Origin: Microcaldota archaeon
GTDB lineage: Archaea; Micrarchaeota; Micrarchaeia; Micrarchaeales; Micrarchaeaceae
Direction: 5' to 3'
Length of the DNA stretch: 8,468 nt
Assembly: GCA_030039935.1 (NCBI GenBank)
Contig: JASHUQ010000042.1
Coordinates: 1 to 8,468 of the forward strand
Shown: one piece after another, positions 6,780 to 8,468 of the stretch
Layout of the letters: each line of letters opens with the position of its first letter
Position numbering within the stretch: position 1 is the stretch's first letter
Made by a program: the position numbers and the translations under genes
Notes under the pieces: model-generated
Databases searched by the model: none
Seen by the model: only the letters and a program-made list of their open reading frames with translations
Told to the model about the DNA's origin: nothing

Positions 6780-7928
6780 TCATGAGTAAACTATTCTCCC
6801 AAGACGTTTCAGCGATATGTAAAGAGCAGCATATGTAGGAATACTGAGATTTGAATTGCTGTAAGGTCCGTATTCATTTCCATACATGTAGAATCTTGGA
6901 ACAATTCCGGTAGAAACATTCAACGTTCCATCCTTGAATATAACAGATTCCCTCATTGGGTCAAACCTATCAAGCTCACTTATCGATACTGTTTTTCCCA
7001 GCAAGCCAGTATCTCCATGGATTGTATTTGGCATCCTTATCAGATGGCCTACATCGTTTGTAACATTCTTGTCTATCATCTTGCTCTGCGATATGGCCAT
7101 GTGCTTGAGCACAGAGCTCCAGAATTCGGCCTTCTTTGGAATGTTTACCTTGTCCCAATTACCAGTTGTTATTCCAAATATGACATCTGCCTTGCTCGCT
7201 TCCAGCTTCTTCGCCATCTTGGAATCCATTCCAAGGCCAACAAGCGAGTCTGTTCCCAAATTGAGCGCTGTCACAATCCCGCGGGCAAGCTTGCCCCCCC
7301 ACCCATAATCTCCAGGCTTCGGGCCAACAAGGCGCTTGCCCTTCTGGCCAAGCGTTGGAAAGAAGGCACTTATGTCAATGTCAATTCCAGAGATGTATCC
7401 GCTGATACCTCTTCTTTCCTCTGAAGTTAGGTCAACCACATCTTTGTTGTTGACCCTTACATGATATCCTCGGTTTCCGCTGAAATTAACAGATATCTCA
7501 TTCTTTGAAAATCCAAAGTCCGGAACAAGAAAGTCCTCTATTAGCTTTATTGTCTCATTCTTTACGCTAGAAAGGCAGTTGTCGCAGACCCAGTTCCTTC
7601 CATGCTCGCTCTGGCATTTTAGATTAAGATCATTCGCGTCAAGGTCGAAGATAAGCTCAGATCCAAGCCACATCTTCTTTTCCATTGGCTGTGCATCTGG
7701 ATACTTATAAAGAGCACTTGAGAAGTTTAGGAATATCGGAACATTTTCAACAACATATTTCTTGAGAGACTGCGGGTCTTTGAAGGAATAGTGCCTGAAA
7801 GCGATTTTCTTCTCAAAATCGCCGAACCCGAACTCTCGGTTTGCAATATTATCAACCTTGAATTCAACATTCTGATAATATTTCTTGAAAAGTGACTTTG
7901 CTACTTTAGCAGTATTTGCATCGAGCAT
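6780..7928 (-). CDS. priS: DNA primase small (catalytic) subunit PriS
   Basis: The 382-residue protein is the archaeal/eukaryotic-type primase catalytic subunit, which works with PriL to make primers at replication forks. Seen here: REFGFGDFEKKIAFRHYSF at 31-49; the catalytic ELIFDLDAND at 91-100 (metal ligands D95 and D97); a zinc knuckle C105, H109, C115, C118; the nucleotide-binding SGNRGYHVRV at 150-159; a probable third catalytic Asp at D286 (MIDKNVTND); and the basic RMPNTIHGDTGL at 298-309, corresponding to R-h-P-x-S-h-H-x-K/D-T-G-L in the family. All expected catalytic elements are present and the length is normal to slightly long. The ATG at 7926-7928 gives a normal N-terminus (MLDANTAKVAKSLFKKYY). 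PriL is not adjacent. The gene reads away from the divergent homing endonuclease; two TATA-like elements lie 33-62 nt upstream. Confidence 0.97.
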   Translation of the reverse strand: MLDANTAKVAKSLFKKYYQNVEFKVDNIANREFGFGDFEKKIAFRHYSFKDPQSLKKYVVENVPIFLNFSSALYKYPDAQPMEKKMWLGSELIFDLDANDLNLKCQSEHGRNWVCDNCLSSVKNETIKLIEDFLVPDFGFSKNEISVNFSGNRGYHVRVNNKDVVDLTSEERRGISGYISGIDIDISAFFPTLGQKGKRLVGPKPGDYGWGGKLARGIVTALNLGTDSLVGLGMDSKMAKKLEASKADVIFGITTGNWDKVNIPKKAEFWSSVLKHMAISQSKMIDKNVTNDVGHLIRMPNTIHGDTGLLGKTVSISELDRFDPMRESVIFKDGTLNVSTGIVPRFYMYGNEYGPYSNSNLSIPTYAALYISLKRLGRIVYS

Positions 7929-7960
7929 TTACCCACAGCAATAGGATTATTCCACAAGAG

Positions 7961-7990
7961 GATAAATAATGACAATATATTATAAAAAGG
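7961..7990 (-). promoter_or_regulatory. Promoter region for priS
   Basis: Read on the minus strand, two AT-rich TATA-like elements precede priS: CCTTTTTATAATATATT (7974-7990) and ATTATTTATC (7961-7970). The nearer one is about 37 nt from the ATG, the same spacing as in the membrane-protein operon. The farther one is the better TATA and is preceded by a BRE-compatible sequence but would give a leader of about 30 nt. I cannot decide between them. Confidence 0.45.
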
Positions 7991-8052
7991 CAATACTACA
8001 AAATCAATCATGCAGAAAGATGCCCAAAATAAGCAAAGAAAAGTTAGCCGTA

Positions 8053-8064
8053 AAATTTAAATAT
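8053..8064 (+). promoter_or_regulatory. TATA-box for the homing endonuclease gene
   Basis: AAATTTAAATAT forms a TATA element centred about 28 nt before the ATG at 8086. That spacing predicts a start almost at the initiation codon, that is, a leaderless mRNA. It supports 8086 as the start over the in-frame upstream ATGs at 7969 and 8020, which precede this element. Confidence 0.5.
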
Positions 8065-8085
8065 CTGTTCAGGGAAATGTTACTT

Positions 8086-8468
8086 ATGAAACAGTACCAT
8101 TCAAAAAAGTACCTTGCAAATCAACTGAAGAAAAAAAGCCCATTAGAAATTGCTAAGGAAAATAATGTTAGCGTAAAAACGATTTACAGGATGAAGCATA
8201 ACTTTGATTTGACAAAAAGGAAACAACCGAGTTGGTCTAAAAGAGAGCTTGCATTACTATCAAGTAATTATCCTGAAAATGCAGAAGTTTATAAACTATT
8301 TCCTAAACGAACAGTAGCAGCTATAAATGATAAGGCATATAAGCTCAGAATCAGTAGGGTCAAAAGAAAAGGAAAATATCTCCTAAACGATAAGTTTTTT
8401 GACACTTGGTCGGTAGCTTCGGCCTATGTTTTTGGTTTTCTATGCAGCGATGGCAACGTTTCTAGATC
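8086..8468 (+). CDS. LAGLIDADG-family homing endonuclease with HTH and SANT/Myb-like N-terminus (partial, 3' end outside window)
   Basis: The first 127 residues are visible before the window ends. Residues 10-40 (LANQLKKKSPLEIAKENNV, then SVKTIYR) form a helix-turn-helix. Residues 50-89 (WSKRELALL, then LFPKRTVAAINDKAYKLRI) resemble a SANT/Myb-like DNA-binding domain with the R/K-T/S-x-x-A-I-x-x-K-A-x-x-L pattern. Residues 113-125 (AYVFGFLCSDGNV) match the first LAGLIDADG motif, with D122 as the expected catalytic acid. Such proteins cut long DNA sites and spread themselves and their host introns; this one looks free-standing because it has its own promoter and no disrupted host gene beside it. 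The frame stays open upstream to 7966, with alternative ATGs at 7969, 8020 and 8077; 8086 was chosen because of the TATA box at 8053-8064 and because MKQYHSKKYL is a natural N-terminus. The gene is AT-rich (many AAA, TTA and ATA codons). Whether the second LAGLIDADG motif is intact cannot be seen. Confidence 0.82.
   Translation, partial: MKQYHSKKYLANQLKKKSPLEIAKENNVSVKTIYRMKHNFDLTKRKQPSWSKRELALLSSNYPENAEVYKLFPKRTVAAINDKAYKLRISRVKRKGKYLLNDKFFDTWSVASAYVFGFLCSDGNVSR

Noticed and set aside
6934..7424. Plus- and minus-strand ORFs overlapping priS in other frames.
   Set aside because: The priS frame carries all catalytic motifs; the others are frame shadows.
1..8468. CRISPR array, insertion sequence or tRNA gene.
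   Set aside because: No regularly spaced repeats, transposase-like frame, terminal inverted repeats or cloverleaf sequence were found by eye.

Overview
The window comes from an archaeon. It has an archaeal-type 23S rRNA (G at the E. coli 2058 position), the KEOPS subunit Cgi121, a short XPF nuclease, the eukaryote-like primase catalytic subunit PriS, and TATA-box promoters a short distance upstream of start codons. The 23S gene stands alone: a protein gene lies upstream and another downstream, with no 16S, 5S or tRNA gene beside it. An isolated 23S together with unusually fast-evolving rRNA suggests a DPANN-type lineage (Micrarchaeota/Parvarchaeota-like) or a Thermoplasmata relative, but this placement is only an inference.

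Layout. Positions 1-192 (+) hold the C-terminal end of an RBBP9/YdeN-type serine hydrolase. Positions 193-411 hold a TATA box and a leader of roughly 150 nt with a small hairpin. Positions about 412-3270 (+) are the 23S rRNA, closed by a 17-bp terminal stem. Positions 3300-3770 (+) encode Cgi121, 24 nt beyond the stem and after a T-tract. Three genes then run on the minus strand, listed here from right to left: PriS (7928-6780); a 772-residue GT-C-like membrane protein with a heavily sequon-bearing outer domain (6727-4409); and a short XPF nuclease (4412-3756). The last two overlap by ATGA and have a TATA box directly upstream. XPF and Cgi121 converge and overlap by 15 nt. At 8086 (+), divergent from PriS, starts the front part of an HTH + SANT/Myb-like + LAGLIDADG homing endonuclease, which runs off the window.

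How the genes relate. Most products serve information processing: ribosome, t6A tRNA modification, repair/restart nuclease and primer synthesis. The membrane protein is probably a surface-glycan or glycolipid enzyme that shares a transcript with XPF.

The most notable content is in the 23S rRNA. Aligned by eye to remembered E. coli 23S, it differs at several near-universal functional positions: a P-loop one nucleotide short, changes equivalent to A2062U, G2505A and G2655A (sarcin-ricin loop), and A1095U (GTPase centre). Many paired positions nearby have changed in compensating fashion, which argues for a functional, strongly derived ribosome rather than a dead copy. A few uncompensated mismatches in helix 90 keep a degenerate or mis-assembled copy possible.
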